Part shown: piece by piece, positions 19,033-28,679 of the stretch
Position numbering within the stretch: position 1 is the first letter of the stretch
How the letters are laid out: each line of letters starts with the position of its first letter
Assembly: GCA_019058275.1 (NCBI GenBank)
Contig: JAHLVW010000025.1
Span: forward strand, 25,171 to 89,170
Direction: 5' to 3'
Length of the DNA stretch: 64,000 bases
From: Candidatus Heimdallarchaeota archaeon
GTDB lineage: Archaea; Asgardarchaeota; Heimdallarchaeia; JABLTI01
The notes under the pieces: generated by a model
What the model was told of the DNA's origin: nothing
Seen by the model: only the letters and a program-made list of their open reading frames with translations
Database searches by the model: none
Translations under genes and position numbers: made by a program

Positions 19033-19893
19033 TTAATCCAAAATTGTTTTTTGCATTAGCTCCAAAACAGCTAATGATGATTTTTGTGAATTTATTTTCT
19101 CTAATAATAATGGTAATATTATAGTTGTTTTTCTTAGTTTTTCAAATTTTATTGATTCATATTTTACATCATATAGAACTAACCCTTCAGCAGAAGCTGG
19201 TTTTATCCCACCTTTTGATACTGGAATTGCTGGAGTTAATACTTCATCAATGAAATCTAATGGATATCTATTGGAACCAACTGCTTGAATAAGGGAAACC
19301 ATTTTGCGTACTTGTTTCCATAAGAAATTTCTTGATGAAAATTCATATTGTAGTAATTTCTGTTTCTTTAACAATTTTACATTTGCATTATCAATGGTCA
19401 AAACAGTAGATCTATCACTTCCATCAGGTAATTTATCTTGCTTCTTACATAATTTTGCAAAATCATGAGTACCGTGCAGTTTTTTTAATCCCATTTTCAT
19501 AAGCTTAATGTTCTCATTGCCATAGACTTGATAGTATCTGTAAGTTCTTTTTGATGCATCTTTCCTAGCATTGAATTCAGTTTCAACCCTAGTTTTAGCC
19601 CAAGCAAAGATATCTTTTGGTAACTTATTATTCAATTCTTCGAGATATAGCTCTTCTCTTTTGGAATTAAAAGCTATCACCTGACTTATTGCATTAACAC
19701 CCTTATCAGTTCTACCAGCAGCAGAGTAACGAGCAGTTGGAGCATCATTGATATATCCTAATTCCTCTAAAACATCAATAAGAGTACCTTCGATGGTCTT
19801 TATAGAATTAGGTTGCTGTTGAAATCCTTGATAATCTTTTCCTATATAGGCTATCTTAAGAGCGAACCGAGTAACCATTTTGGTAGTCTCCAA
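19033..19893 (-). CDS. truA: tRNA pseudouridine synthase A
   Basis: This 286-residue protein has the TruA family motif AAGRTDKGVNA with catalytic Asp63. The family blocks YIGKDYQGFQQQP near the start, DASKRTYRYYQ and FLWKQVRKMV follow. TruA makes pseudouridine at positions 38-40 of the tRNA anticodon stem-loop. The gene follows the cyclin-like gene by 27 bp on the same strand, so the two may share a transcript. Confidence 0.92.
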   Translation of the reverse strand: METTKMVTRFALKIAYIGKDYQGFQQQPNSIKTIEGTLIDVLEELGYINDAPTARYSAAGRTDKGVNAISQVIAFNSKREELYLEELNNKLPKDIFAWAKTRVETEFNARKDASKRTYRYYQVYGNENIKLMKMGLKKLHGTHDFAKLCKKQDKLPDGSDRSTVLTIDNANVKLLKKQKLLQYEFSSRNFLWKQVRKMVSLIQAVGSNRYPLDFIDEVLTPAIPVSKGGIKPASAEGLVLYDVKYESIKFEKLRKTTIILPLLLEKINSQKSSLAVLELMQKTILD

Positions 19894-19920
19894 AAAAAGC
19901 GTCAGAAAAGAGATAGAAAT

Positions 19921-20535
19921 TTAAATTACTGCATTGGCGAATTCTTCTTGTAAGTCAGCTTCGATTTTAGTTGCTAAATCACGACGAAACACTGGAGGGA
20001 CGATACGTAGTTTAGTGATAAGCATGTCTAGTATTTGATCTACAACACTTTTTATGTCAAAAGGTTTAATTTCTGCTAATCCTTGAACGATAGATTCTTC
20101 GACAAATACCTTCACAACAGAAGAAATGACCGCGAATGTTATACCATCTTTCTCTACATAGTACGGGAAATTTTTCCTGTCCCTTAATGTAAAGAAACCT
20201 AATTGTTCAGCAAGGGAGTTTACATACCAGTCAAGGCTTGTTTCAGTAACATTCAATCTATCAGCAAATTCCTTTTTTGAACCATGGTTAGGATAAGATG
20301 CTGGTAATCTGTTTACTACATACAATGCTGCAGCATTAAGAGCTTTCTGATCACGAGGGAAACCAGCTTTAGTAATATATTTTGCTACCACCTTTAAGGC
20401 AAAGACTTTGTATGATTCCTTAACTGCTTGGGAACTAAAGAAGTCATATGCACTTTTCAAGAATTTAATTGTCTCTTCTGTACTGGAGTGATCCCATAAA
20501 AAAAGGTCTGTTTTTCCAAATGTTTCTGCGTTCAA
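19921..20535 (-). CDS. Protein with a TFIIB/cyclin-like helical repeat
   Basis: The 204 residues are nearly all helical. The centre (about 85-135) reads ALNAAALYVVNRLP, a spacer, then GSKKEFADRLNVTETSLDWYVNSL. That is the spacing of a TFIIB core or cyclin repeat ending in a helix-turn-helix-like pair. No zinc ribbon is present, so it is not a second TFB. It is possibly a small regulator or an adaptor. The gene precedes truA with a 27-bp gap. Assignment is tentative. Confidence 0.4.
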   Translation of the reverse strand: MNAETFGKTDLFLWDHSSTEETIKFLKSAYDFFSSQAVKESYKVFALKVVAKYITKAGFPRDQKALNAAALYVVNRLPASYPNHGSKKEFADRLNVTETSLDWYVNSLAEQLGFFTLRDRKNFPYYVEKDGITFAVISSVVKVFVEESIVQGLAEIKPFDIKSVVDQILDMLITKLRIVPPVFRRDLATKIEADLQEEFANAVI

Positions 20536-20619
20536 TATAACTTACCCTTATTTCTAATAGTAGAAATCTTTTTTATCTTTTATGCTTCTTGGAAATGAAG
20601 GTGTTTCCAATAGAAAAAA

Positions 20620-21096
20620 CTACTCTTGCTTCTTACCTCGAGTAAAAAACTTTTTCCAAAAAGGAATTTTATCTAAGGGCAAGTCCATTTTTGCATTCTG
20701 TGGTACAACTTTCAGTTCAACTAAATCCTTATCAAAATCCATGAAGAGACTAGTATCATATGCGAGGTTGTTTAATTGAGGTTGGTATTTCTCAATGAAA
20801 ATTTTGTGTGTATCCTCTAACTGTTTTTTGATTTTCTCATCATCTTCCAATATAGGATTTGCTAATACAATTATGAGTTCATTACCCTCATCCACTTTGA
20901 AATCTAGTTTAAAATCATCAAAAATAACAGATTTTATTCCTTTTTCACTAAATGTCTCTTTTGAAAATGAGAATAACGCTGCTAAGAATCCACTTTGTAA
21001 AGCATGATCTGGATGCATTTTACAAGTAGACCCTCCATAGCATTTCGCAAATAATGGAACACCGGAGGTTTTCAAAATAATAACATCATCAGCCAT
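20620..21096 (-). CDS. Longin/roadblock-like small protein
   Basis: The start at 21096 is chosen because GGGGA lies about 9 bp before that ATG. An upstream ATG at 21171 would overlap the GTPase gene and add a lysine-rich, aberrant N-terminus. The protein of about 158 residues opens with ADDVIILKTSGVPLFAKCYGG, then a helix and the strands SVIFDDFKLDFKVDE and ELIIVLANP. This is the pattern of longin or roadblock domains, which bind small GTPases at membranes. It ends in a basic tail. The gene directly follows the Rab-like GTPase on the same strand, so a GTPase-partner role is reasonable. Confidence 0.55.
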   Translation of the reverse strand: MADDVIILKTSGVPLFAKCYGGSTCKMHPDHALQSGFLAALFSFSKETFSEKGIKSVIFDDFKLDFKVDEGNELIIVLANPILEDDEKIKKQLEDTHKIFIEKYQPQLNNLAYDTSLFMDFDKDLVELKVVPQNAKMDLPLDKIPFWKKFFTRGKKQE

Positions 21097-21149
21097 ATGT
21101 ATTCCCCAATGATTTTTTTTTTTCATTTCAACGATTAATTTTTTTTGTC

Positions 21150-22790
21150 TTATATCAGGTATCTTCCACATTTTATACAGTAAAATTTCTTGTATTGTCT
21201 AATATATTTAACATCTTCTCCACATATGGGGCAAGTGTTTTTGTTTTCTGAAGAATCTACGTAAAGTGTTTGAATTATTTTCTCTTCTTCTGGTTTTTCT
21301 TCTTGAGACATATCTTTCAATTCTGAAATCATTGCACTTGATAATTCTGTTCCTATCACACCATCATCCAGACTTTCAGCTTCATCATCATCTTCTTCTA
21401 TTGGTATCAATGGTTCTGCATCAGGAATATCTACTAACTCATTGTCTGGGATTTCCAGTAGATCTATTATTTGATCTTCTTCATCAGCAATTTCTTCAGG
21501 TTCTTCTATTATAACCTCTTCACTTTCTGTTGTATCAGGTTGTGGAGATACAGTGTCTAGAATGCTTTCCAAAACCTTTTGATCTTGATCTAGTTGTCCC
21601 TCTTCTGTTGATTCAACAATTGGTATCATTGGTTCAGGCATAGCTGAATTGATATCTACGTCTTCACTTTCATTAGCATCTTCTAGTATCTCATCGAGAA
21701 CGTCTGTTTTCTCATCAGCTTCCTCTATCGAAGTTTCTTGTTTTAGAACTTCTAGTTCATCTCTTACATCCGAAATATCCTCTATTTGCTCATCAACCTC
21801 AGATTTTAATCCATTAGCTTTTACATGAGAAATTTCTTCTTCTAAACCTTTTAATCGGTTAGTTAAACTATCTAGTTTAACATTGATTTGCTCCAATACG
21901 TTTTCTAACTCAGTGCTAATTTCAGGAACCTCTTCTTCAACATCCTGTTCTTCTATTGATTCTTTTGAGATTGTTATAGCTCGTTCTCCATCATCAGTCT
22001 TCTCTCTACCGATAATAATTTCATCAGTCTCATCTAGTACAGCCATTACTTCTGCTATAAGTTTCTCAGTTTCTTCTCCACTCTCATCCTCGAGCATTAT
22101 AGATGCAGTTGAAGAAGGAATCGTATCTACTATTTTAGATGTTGTTTTTACTTCAGCACTTACTTCCTGATGTTGCTGCTCGATAACTACTTGCTCCTCT
22201 GAAGCTTCAACAATTTCCTCTTTGGGCTTAAACGGACTAATACCTTCTCGCTCAAGTAAGCATTTTGCCATTAAATCGAATGCAACATCTATATTCTCAC
22301 CAGTTAGAGCAGAAGTCTCAATATATTCACACTGTAAACCGGAGCTTTCTCTTAAAGCAAGAGCGTATTTTTGACCCATTTCGCTGGTTATCTCTCTTCT
22401 ATCTATTAAATCAATTTTATTTGCACATATGATGAAAATTTCTATTGTTCCATTTGAATATCTAATTGCTTCATCAACCCATGCTGATAAATCTCTCAAG
22501 GATTTTGGATTAGTAACATCAAAAACAAGAAAACAACCTGTGGCTCCACCATAGAAGCTTGATCTAATGTATTTGTACTTGTCTTGACCAGCTAAATCCC
22601 ATACTTGAAAACCTATAGTTAAATCGCTTAATTTGAGTTTGTAAGATGAAAAATCAGCACCAACTGTTGAAATATATTCTTCTGCGAAATGCTCACCCAT
22701 GGCTCTTTTTCGAATTGTAGTTTTCCCTACAAAACTATCGCCACAAAGTACTATCTTCCAGAGGAAGTCTGAGGATTTCTTTTCTTCCAT
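21150..22790 (-). CDS. Rab-like GTPase with long acidic linker and C-terminal zinc ribbon
   Basis: The 546 residues divide into three parts. The GTPase domain (about 8-185) has G1 GDSFVGKTT (17-25), G3 WDLAGQDKY, G4 NKID and G5 ETSAL, all intact and Rab/Ras-like. A long Glu/Asp-rich segment (about 190-510) includes a heptad coiled coil (ENVLEQINVKLDSLTNRL). A zinc ribbon (CPICG...CIKCG) occupies the last 30 residues. There is no prenylation cysteine motif, so membrane attachment must be by another route. This GTPase/acidic/zinc-ribbon combination is unusual. The longin-like gene follows in the same direction. Confidence 0.85.
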   Translation of the reverse strand: MEEKKSSDFLWKIVLCGDSFVGKTTIRKRAMGEHFAEEYISTVGADFSSYKLKLSDLTIGFQVWDLAGQDKYKYIRSSFYGGATGCFLVFDVTNPKSLRDLSAWVDEAIRYSNGTIEIFIICANKIDLIDRREITSEMGQKYALALRESSGLQCEYIETSALTGENIDVAFDLMAKCLLEREGISPFKPKEEIVEASEEQVVIEQQHQEVSAEVKTTSKIVDTIPSSTASIMLEDESGEETEKLIAEVMAVLDETDEIIIGREKTDDGERAITISKESIEEQDVEEEVPEISTELENVLEQINVKLDSLTNRLKGLEEEISHVKANGLKSEVDEQIEDISDVRDELEVLKQETSIEEADEKTDVLDEILEDANESEDVDINSAMPEPMIPIVESTEEGQLDQDQKVLESILDTVSPQPDTTESEEVIIEEPEEIADEEDQIIDLLEIPDNELVDIPDAEPLIPIEEDDDEAESLDDGVIGTELSSAMISELKDMSQEEKPEEEKIIQTLYVDSSENKNTCPICGEDVKYIRQYKKFYCIKCGRYLI

Positions 22791-23116
22791 TCCATTTAAA
22801 CATCCATATTTACCCGTAGAAATTTACTCTAGTATTAAATTATTTATCTCCATAGTTCTTTACTTTTTCCCTTTTTACATTTGTTCTTGCTCAAAATATA
22901 TGTACTGGGACAAAAAATAACCTTTTTTTTGCTAATCTACCTTAATAGCTAGAAAACATCCCAATATTACAATCCCTTATTTTCAAGAACTGTTTATCTT
23001 TATCTACAGATAATGTAAGGTTATTCAGTGCTATTCTGGATAACTAGTGATATATGTTGAATATGGCATTGCTATGTGATCAATCATAGTTAACCTAAAA
23101 CTGTATTATCTGAAAA
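22791..23116. other. Intergenic region without recognised gene
   Basis: This 326-bp AT-rich region lies between the divergent Rab-like and zinc-finger/GRAM genes. It must hold both promoters, but no box stands out clearly enough to place one. No RNA gene or repeat was seen. Confidence 0.5.
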
Positions 23117-24625
23117 ATGAATTTGAGCGTGAGACTGAAATTGGTATACGATCCTGACAGAAAATGCTTAAAATGCTACAAACGTCAAGGCTTTATCTTC
23201 TACTGTGAAGACTGTGGTGGAACATTTTGTAATGATTGTATAGTGTCTGAAAAAACTGATTGCACTTACTGTAGTAATTGCTCTCATATTAGTGTTGGTA
23301 GTAAATGTGAGAAGTGTGGGAATGTTAACCATCTATCTGCAACAAAGAAAATAAGAAAATGTCCTATGTGTTCTTCAACTAAATTGAAAGATGTAAAGAA
23401 GAAAATTGGTGGTCTTACAAATGAATTTATTGATACAGTTAATCGAATTTACAATGGGTTAAATCATATCAAGGGATTTGCAGATAATTATTCGGATATT
23501 GTTAATTTGGCAAAACAATTGAGGAGGGAAAGATTTGGATTATATCCGAACATTGAAACCAATTTGCTTCATATTCAAAATCAATTTTTTGAGATCACTC
23601 AAAGAGCAACTGAATTATTAGATAAGGTCTACCAGCAAATTCATCAAGATTCACAATTGCTGTCATTTAATCAAAATCTTACTATTAACAAATTACCTCA
23701 TATTGATAAAACACTTAAGATGATTAATACCCATGTAATAAGTTATTCAAACATTATCAATGATTTTCTCGAAAAGCCTAGACTAGAATTAAGTGAGATT
23801 GGAGAAAAATTAACTGAACTAAAAGATTACTCACTGCAATTTGATGAAGCATCAGATAAATTTGAACCAGAGCTATTAGAGTTAAAAATTGCTGTTTTCC
23901 CAAATATGAAAATTACTTTTCCAAAAGATAGGAAAAGAACAGGTATACTGTATGTGACAAATAAGCAATTGTACTTTTTGCCTTACTTCAAATTCATATT
24001 TAGATTTCGCGGAAAAGTTAAAGCTATTCCTATCTCTATGATTAGAGATGTAGAAACGAAGAGTAGCAAAATCTTCGGTAGTCAATTATTGATCAATATT
24101 CCAGACAAGAATCAAATCAAGATAAAATGTTCTGATGCTGTTGTTGATAGGCTTAATTTTACCTTTGGTATCTTATTTAACGAAAATGAAGGCTATGTTA
24201 TAACTGATCCTTACATGATGGAGGAATATAGGTCTAGTTTGAATTACTCCTTGTTACAAGAAAAGGTTGAAAGGAGAATTAAAGACTTGAAACAAATTCC
24301 TTTCACAAAAACTATACCATTACAGCAATTCAGACAAAATGATGATACTAGAAGGTTTCTGGTTCAGGAATCCGAAGATGTCAAAAATCTAAAGATTGAG
24401 TTACGAGCAGCAAAGGACACTCTAAGAGAGCTAATTAAAGCTTTTAACGATAGAAGCATAACCCCAGAGGTTTATTTCTCAAGACGCGAAAAAACAAAAC
24501 ATAGAATTTTGACGTTAGAAGATGAACTAAAGGATGCTCAAAGATCTAGTATGGGGTTCTCTAGATTAAGAGATTTTGTTAATCACTATACTGGTACTTA
24601 TACGGATGGACAACCTAGAAGATAA
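23117..24625 (+). CDS. Zinc-finger cluster plus GRAM/PH-like domain protein
   Basis: This 502-residue protein starts with a cysteine-rich region (pairs at 17/20, 30/33, 38/41, 49/52/55, 64/67, 82/85), a B-box/FYVE-like series of zinc knuckles. Helices follow (about 95-250). Residues about 255-345 contain KRTGILYVTNKQLYFLP, then KAIPISMIRDVE and a strand-rich segment. This matches the GRAM/PH pattern (G-x-L-x-V-T-N at the start, IP-x-x-x-I in the middle), a lipid- or protein-binding fold of eukaryotic membrane proteins. The C-terminal 100 residues are a coiled coil (SEDVKNLKIELRAAKD). It sits just upstream of the MglA-like GTPase. Function unknown; a membrane-trafficking or signalling scaffold is an inference. 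Confidence 0.6.
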   Translation: MNLSVRLKLVYDPDRKCLKCYKRQGFIFYCEDCGGTFCNDCIVSEKTDCTYCSNCSHISVGSKCEKCGNVNHLSATKKIRKCPMCSSTKLKDVKKKIGGLTNEFIDTVNRIYNGLNHIKGFADNYSDIVNLAKQLRRERFGLYPNIETNLLHIQNQFFEITQRATELLDKVYQQIHQDSQLLSFNQNLTINKLPHIDKTLKMINTHVISYSNIINDFLEKPRLELSEIGEKLTELKDYSLQFDEASDKFEPELLELKIAVFPNMKITFPKDRKRTGILYVTNKQLYFLPYFKFIFRFRGKVKAIPISMIRDVETKSSKIFGSQLLINIPDKNQIKIKCSDAVVDRLNFTFGILFNENEGYVITDPYMMEEYRSSLNYSLLQEKVERRIKDLKQIPFTKTIPLQQFRQNDDTRRFLVQESEDVKNLKIELRAAKDTLRELIKAFNDRSITPEVYFSRREKTKHRILTLEDELKDAQRSSMGFSRLRDFVNHYTGTYTDGQPRR

Positions 24626-24770
24626 CATTACTATACCTTTAGAATCGTTCATAAAGTTAAGAAAATGTTAGAACCAATAGTTTTAATTTTCCTAAAAAAT
24701 ATTTTACTGTAGAAACAATTATAATCAAATATAAATCCCATATAATTAACATTTCAAGAGGTTTCCAACA

Positions 24771-25334
24771 TTGCGAAAGGATAGTCAAGGCCGAATTCAC
24801 TTAAAAATAGTATTCTATGGCCCTTCACTTAGTGGAAAAACTACTGGTTTACGTTGGCTCTATGACCAAGTCGAAGGTTTAACTAAAGGTGGCTTTACCT
24901 CAATTGCAGATCCTACTGGTAGAACACTCTATTTTGATTTCACACCATTTTCTGCTTCAGGTAGAGTAATTCTAGATGCTTATACAGTTGCAGGACAAAC
25001 TCGACACAAAAGTCAAAGAAAAGTCATTTTACGTGGCGTTGATGGCATTATCCTTATGCTTGATTCTACACCTGAAATGCAGAAATACAATCAAGAATCA
25101 GTTGATGAGTTAAAGGAATTTCTAGGAGAACGATTTGGAACCGAAGTTCCCATTGTAATTACTTTGAACAAAAGAGATGTTCCCAATGCATTAACTAGAC
25201 CAGAAATGCTTTCGGGATTAGAATTAGATGGATTTCCTGTTTACGAAACAATAGCTACAAAAGGTATTGGAGTTAAACGAGCGTTTCAATCAATTGCTCG
25301 AGAAATTTTACTGAAGCAATTATATGGTAAATAA
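24771..25334 (+). CDS. MglA-like Ras-superfamily GTPase
   Basis: This 187-residue GTPase starts at TTG. It has G1 GPSLSGKTT (17-25), a G3-like TVAGQ, G4 NKRD and the block VDGIILMLDSTPE. The broad switch region FDFTPF and the AGQ without a preceding Asp are typical of the MglA (mutual gliding protein A) branch of small GTPases. MglA proteins set cell polarity in bacteria together with a roadblock protein, MglB; no MglB is adjacent here, though roadblock/longin-like proteins occur at 7.8 and 20.6 kb. It is probably an independent transcript. Confidence 0.88.
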   Translation: MRKDSQGRIHLKIVFYGPSLSGKTTGLRWLYDQVEGLTKGGFTSIADPTGRTLYFDFTPFSASGRVILDAYTVAGQTRHKSQRKVILRGVDGIILMLDSTPEMQKYNQESVDELKEFLGERFGTEVPIVITLNKRDVPNALTRPEMLSGLELDGFPVYETIATKGIGVKRAFQSIAREILLKQLYGK

Positions 25335-25458
25335 TCCTTCTTTTCGCTTCGCATTTCATTTATTGTAAATTTTCTTTACATATATAGCTACTTTTTTCTT
25401 AGATTGTTAAGCATTAATTTAATACAGTTTGCCTTTTTTAGTTATAGTGGGTGACCCT

Positions 25459-25926
25459 ATGACAGAAGATATGAAACTGAAAATTGGAGATGATGCTCCA
25501 GATTTTACTCTATTTGATCAAAATAAGAATGAAATAAAATTAGCAGATTTGAAAGGAAAAAAGATTCTGCTTTCTTTCCATCCGCTTGCTTGGACTGGTG
25601 TATGTGCAAAGCAAATGCAATCATTAGAAACTAGCTTTGATAAATTTGAGAAATTAAATACCATTCCCTTGGGTGTAAGTGTTGACACTGTGCCTTCTAA
25701 AAAAGCTTGGGCTGAACATCTAGAAATTGAAAAAACAAGTTTGCTTGCTGATTTTTGGCCTCATGGTAATTTGGCTAAGATCCTTGGTATTTTCCTTGAA
25801 GAGAAAGGAATTTCTAAAAGAGTAAATATTGTGATTGATGAAAATCAAAAAATTTCATTTGTTAAAATCTATGATATACCAGAACTCCCTGATATTGAAG
25901 AAATTCTAGATTTTTTGGCAAAGTAG
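25459..25926 (+). CDS. Peroxiredoxin (AhpC/TSA-like)
   Basis: The ATG at 25459 is preferred to an upstream TTG because the conserved fold begins there. The protein has about 155 residues with the thioredoxin-fold peroxiredoxin motif FHPLAWTGVC, in which Cys49 is the peroxidatic residue and the Thr precedes it by two. It reduces hydrogen peroxide and organic peroxides using a thiol donor. A second cysteine is lacking, so it is a 1-Cys-like form. It starts a co-directional group with a Bcp-like peroxiredoxin 17 bp downstream and the broken DUF255 gene after that. Confidence 0.85.
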   Translation: MTEDMKLKIGDDAPDFTLFDQNKNEIKLADLKGKKILLSFHPLAWTGVCAKQMQSLETSFDKFEKLNTIPLGVSVDTVPSKKAWAEHLEIEKTSLLADFWPHGNLAKILGIFLEEKGISKRVNIVIDENQKISFVKIYDIPELPDIEEILDFLAK

Positions 25927-25943
25927 GATGGAGAAGATAAACA

Positions 25944-26417
25944 TTGTTAAAAATTAATGTTGGTGATCTTGCACCAGAATTTTGTTTGCCAGATAAAGAT
26001 GGAAATGAATTTTGTTTGAAGGATCAAAAAGGAAAATGGGTTATTTTGTATTTTTATCCAAAAGATAATACAAAAGGATGTACAATTGAAGCTATTGATT
26101 TTACAGCAAATCTACCTGAATTCGAAAAAATGAGTGCAACTGTTATTGGAATTAGCCCAGATTCAACTAGCAGTCATCAAAAATTTACTGAAAAACATGG
26201 GCTTAAAATTAGATTGTTATGTGATGTTGATAAGAATATCCTAGAACAATTTGGAGCTTGGGGAGAAAAAAGTATGTATGGAAAAACATACTTTGGTGTA
26301 ATTAGAAGTACTGTACTTATCGATCCGGATGGTAAAATTGCTGAAACTTGGTTTAAAGTTAGAGTTAAGGATCATGTGCTGAAGGTTAAAGAGACACTTA
26401 AAGAACTACAGGAGTAA
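25944..26417 (+). CDS. bcp: Bcp-type peroxiredoxin
   Basis: This 157-residue peroxiredoxin starts at TTG. The catalytic segment [15 protein letters not shown] gives peroxidatic Cys46 in the usual T-x-GCT context. The resolving cysteine that many Bcp proteins place five residues later is replaced (GCTIEAIDF), so a separate thiol must resolve the sulfenic acid. [18 protein letters not shown] is the conserved C-terminal block. It is the second gene of an oxidative-stress pair and probably translationally linked to the first. Confidence 0.9.
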   Translation: MLKINVGDLAPEFCLPDKDGNEFCLKDQKGKWVILYFYPKDNTKGCTIEAIDFTANLPEFEKMSATVIGISPDSTSSHQKFTEKHGLKIRLLCDVDKNILEQFGAWGEKSMYGKTYFGVIRSTVLIDPDGKIAETWFKVRVKDHVLKVKETLKELQE

Positions 26418-26463
26418 TTCTGTGGTTTTTTTAAATTTTATTTTATTACAAAAGGTGTATAAT

Positions 26464-28574
26464 GTGAAAAGTGATAACACAAATGAGAAGCAATATAATC
26501 ATTTAGCTAAAGAAAAAAGTCCTTATTTATTGCAGCATGCTACTAATCCTATGGATTGGTATCCATGGGGAGAAGAAGCTTTTGAGAAGGCTAAGAAAGA
26601 AGATAAACCCATTTTTTTGTCAATTGGATATTCTACCTGTCATTGGTGTCATGTGATGGCACATGAGTCTTTTGAAGACCTGAAATTGCAAAATTAATGA
26701 ATGAGACATTCGTTAATATTAAAGTTGACAGAGAGGAAAGACATGAGATAGACAATATCTACATGACTGTTTATCAAATGATTACTGGTAGTGGGGGGTT
26801 GGCCATTAACTATTATTATGGATGCAGATAAAAAACCCTTTACTGCTGGAACTTATTTTCCAAAGAAAGTCGTTTTGGTAGAATTGGCATGTTGGAGCTT
26901 ATTCCACGTATTAAGGGATATTGGGATAATAATTGAGATGAATTAAGGACTGCTGCAAATGAAGTTATTAAGCAATTGCAAAATATACATGTTACACAAG
27001 GTGAAGAATTAAATCAAGATATTCTAGATGAAGCATTTAAGGAAGCTGATTTGCTTTTTGATGAAAAGAACGGTGGTTTTAAAGGTGCTCCTAAATTTCC
27101 TACACCACACAAACTACTATTTTTACTTCGATATTGGAAACGCACAGGAAACGCTAAAGCACTAGCTATTGTTGAAAAAACACTCAAAGCTATGCGTTCA
27201 GGTGGAATTTTTGATCATATTGAGGTGGGTTTTCATAGATACTCAACTGATTCTGTTTGGTTATTACCACACTTCGAAAAAAATGCTCTATGATCAAGCA
27301 TTACTAGTATTTGCTTATGTTGAAACATATAATGCTACAAACAATATTGAGTATAAAAATACTGTTGAGGAAGTTCTCACTTATATTGCTAGAGATATGA
27401 CAGCACCTGATGGTGGATTTTATTCCGCAGAAGATGCAGATAGCGAAGGAGAAGAAGGTAAGTTTTATACTTGGGCAAATGATGAATTAGTTGACATTCT
27501 TGTTGATGAAGGTGCCAATTTCATTAGCAAAATATACAATTCTGAAAACGAAGGCAATTTCAAAGATCAAGCTACACAAGAAAAAACTGGTATAAATATT
27601 CCTTATTTAACCAAAACTATATCTGAAATAGCTGAAGATTATGGGGTGACTTTAGAGGAAACCAAAACGAGGATTATGAAAATCCGTAAACAGCTATTTG
27701 AGGTTCGAGAAAAAAGGATACACCCTCATAAAGATGATAAAATATTAACTGATTGGAATGGTTTAATGATAGCAGCATATGCTTTAGCCTGAAGGATTCT
27801 TGATAACAGTGATTATATTCTTGCTGCGAGAAAAGCTGTAGATTTCATTTTAAACAAAATGGTGGATGATTCAAATCGCTTGTTGCATCGTTATAGAGAA
27901 GGTGAAGTTGACAATACCAGGAATGATTGATGATTACGCCTTTCTATCCTGGGGATTATTAGAACTTTATGAAAGCACTTTTGATGTTAAGTATCTTAAA
28001 AAAGCTATAAATTCAATAATCAGTAAATTCAACATTTTTGGGATAATGAGTTGGGAGGATTCTTTTTTACACCTGATGATGGTGAAGAGCATATTGTTCG
28101 TAAAAAAGAGATTTATGATGGAGCTGTGCCTTCTGGTAATTCAGTTGCTATGTTGAATTTATTACGTATTTCTAGGATTACAGCAAACATTGACTTTGAA
28201 GATAAAGCAGTTCAGATTAACAAAGCCTTCTCCACATTAATTGAGCAGTCTTTGCTTGCCATTCAATGTTTCTATCATGTTTGGAATTTGCTTTTGGACC
28301 TACTTTTGAGATTGTTATTGTAGGTAAAGCAGATACTAATGACACTAAAGATATGGTAAAAGCTCTTTGAGAAGTGTATATCCCTAATAAGATTGTCTTA
28401 TTTTTACCAGAAGATGTTTCAAATCCTGAGATTGTGGAAGTAACTGATTTTGTTAAGCATAAAACAAGTAATGAGAATAAAGCAACTGCTCATGTTTGTA
28501 GAAATCGCTTTTGCAAATTTCCAACAAAAGATATTGATAAAATGTTGGAAATGTTGAAAGTAAATAAAAAATGA
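26464..28574 (+). pseudogene. Broken DUF255/YyaL thioredoxin-domain gene
   Basis: A GTG start at 26464 with AAAGGTG upstream opens the DUF255 family, with [20 protein letters not shown] and STCHWCHVM, the thioredoxin-like CxxC. Homology continues to 28574 but is cut repeatedly. There is a shift after 26697, further shifts near 26800-26860, an in-frame TGA near 26937, a shift near 27290, an in-frame TGA near 27790, shifts near 27900 and 28050, another near 28300, and a TGA near 28369. The final open piece ends with a normal DUF255 C-terminus (CRNRFCKFPTKDI). At least seven lesions make it a clear pseudogene of an originally roughly 680-residue protein. It follows two peroxiredoxin genes. Confidence 0.9.
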
Positions 28575-28679
28575 AAGAAAAAGTAATAAACTTATTATTT
28601 TGAAGCAAATAACAAATTTAAGAGAATGAGTGAGATTCAGTATTCATTTGTAAATGATTTCAAAATATTAGAATAACAT

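Noticed and set aside
19921..20535. Second TFB
   Set aside because: It has only one cyclin-like repeat and no zinc ribbon.
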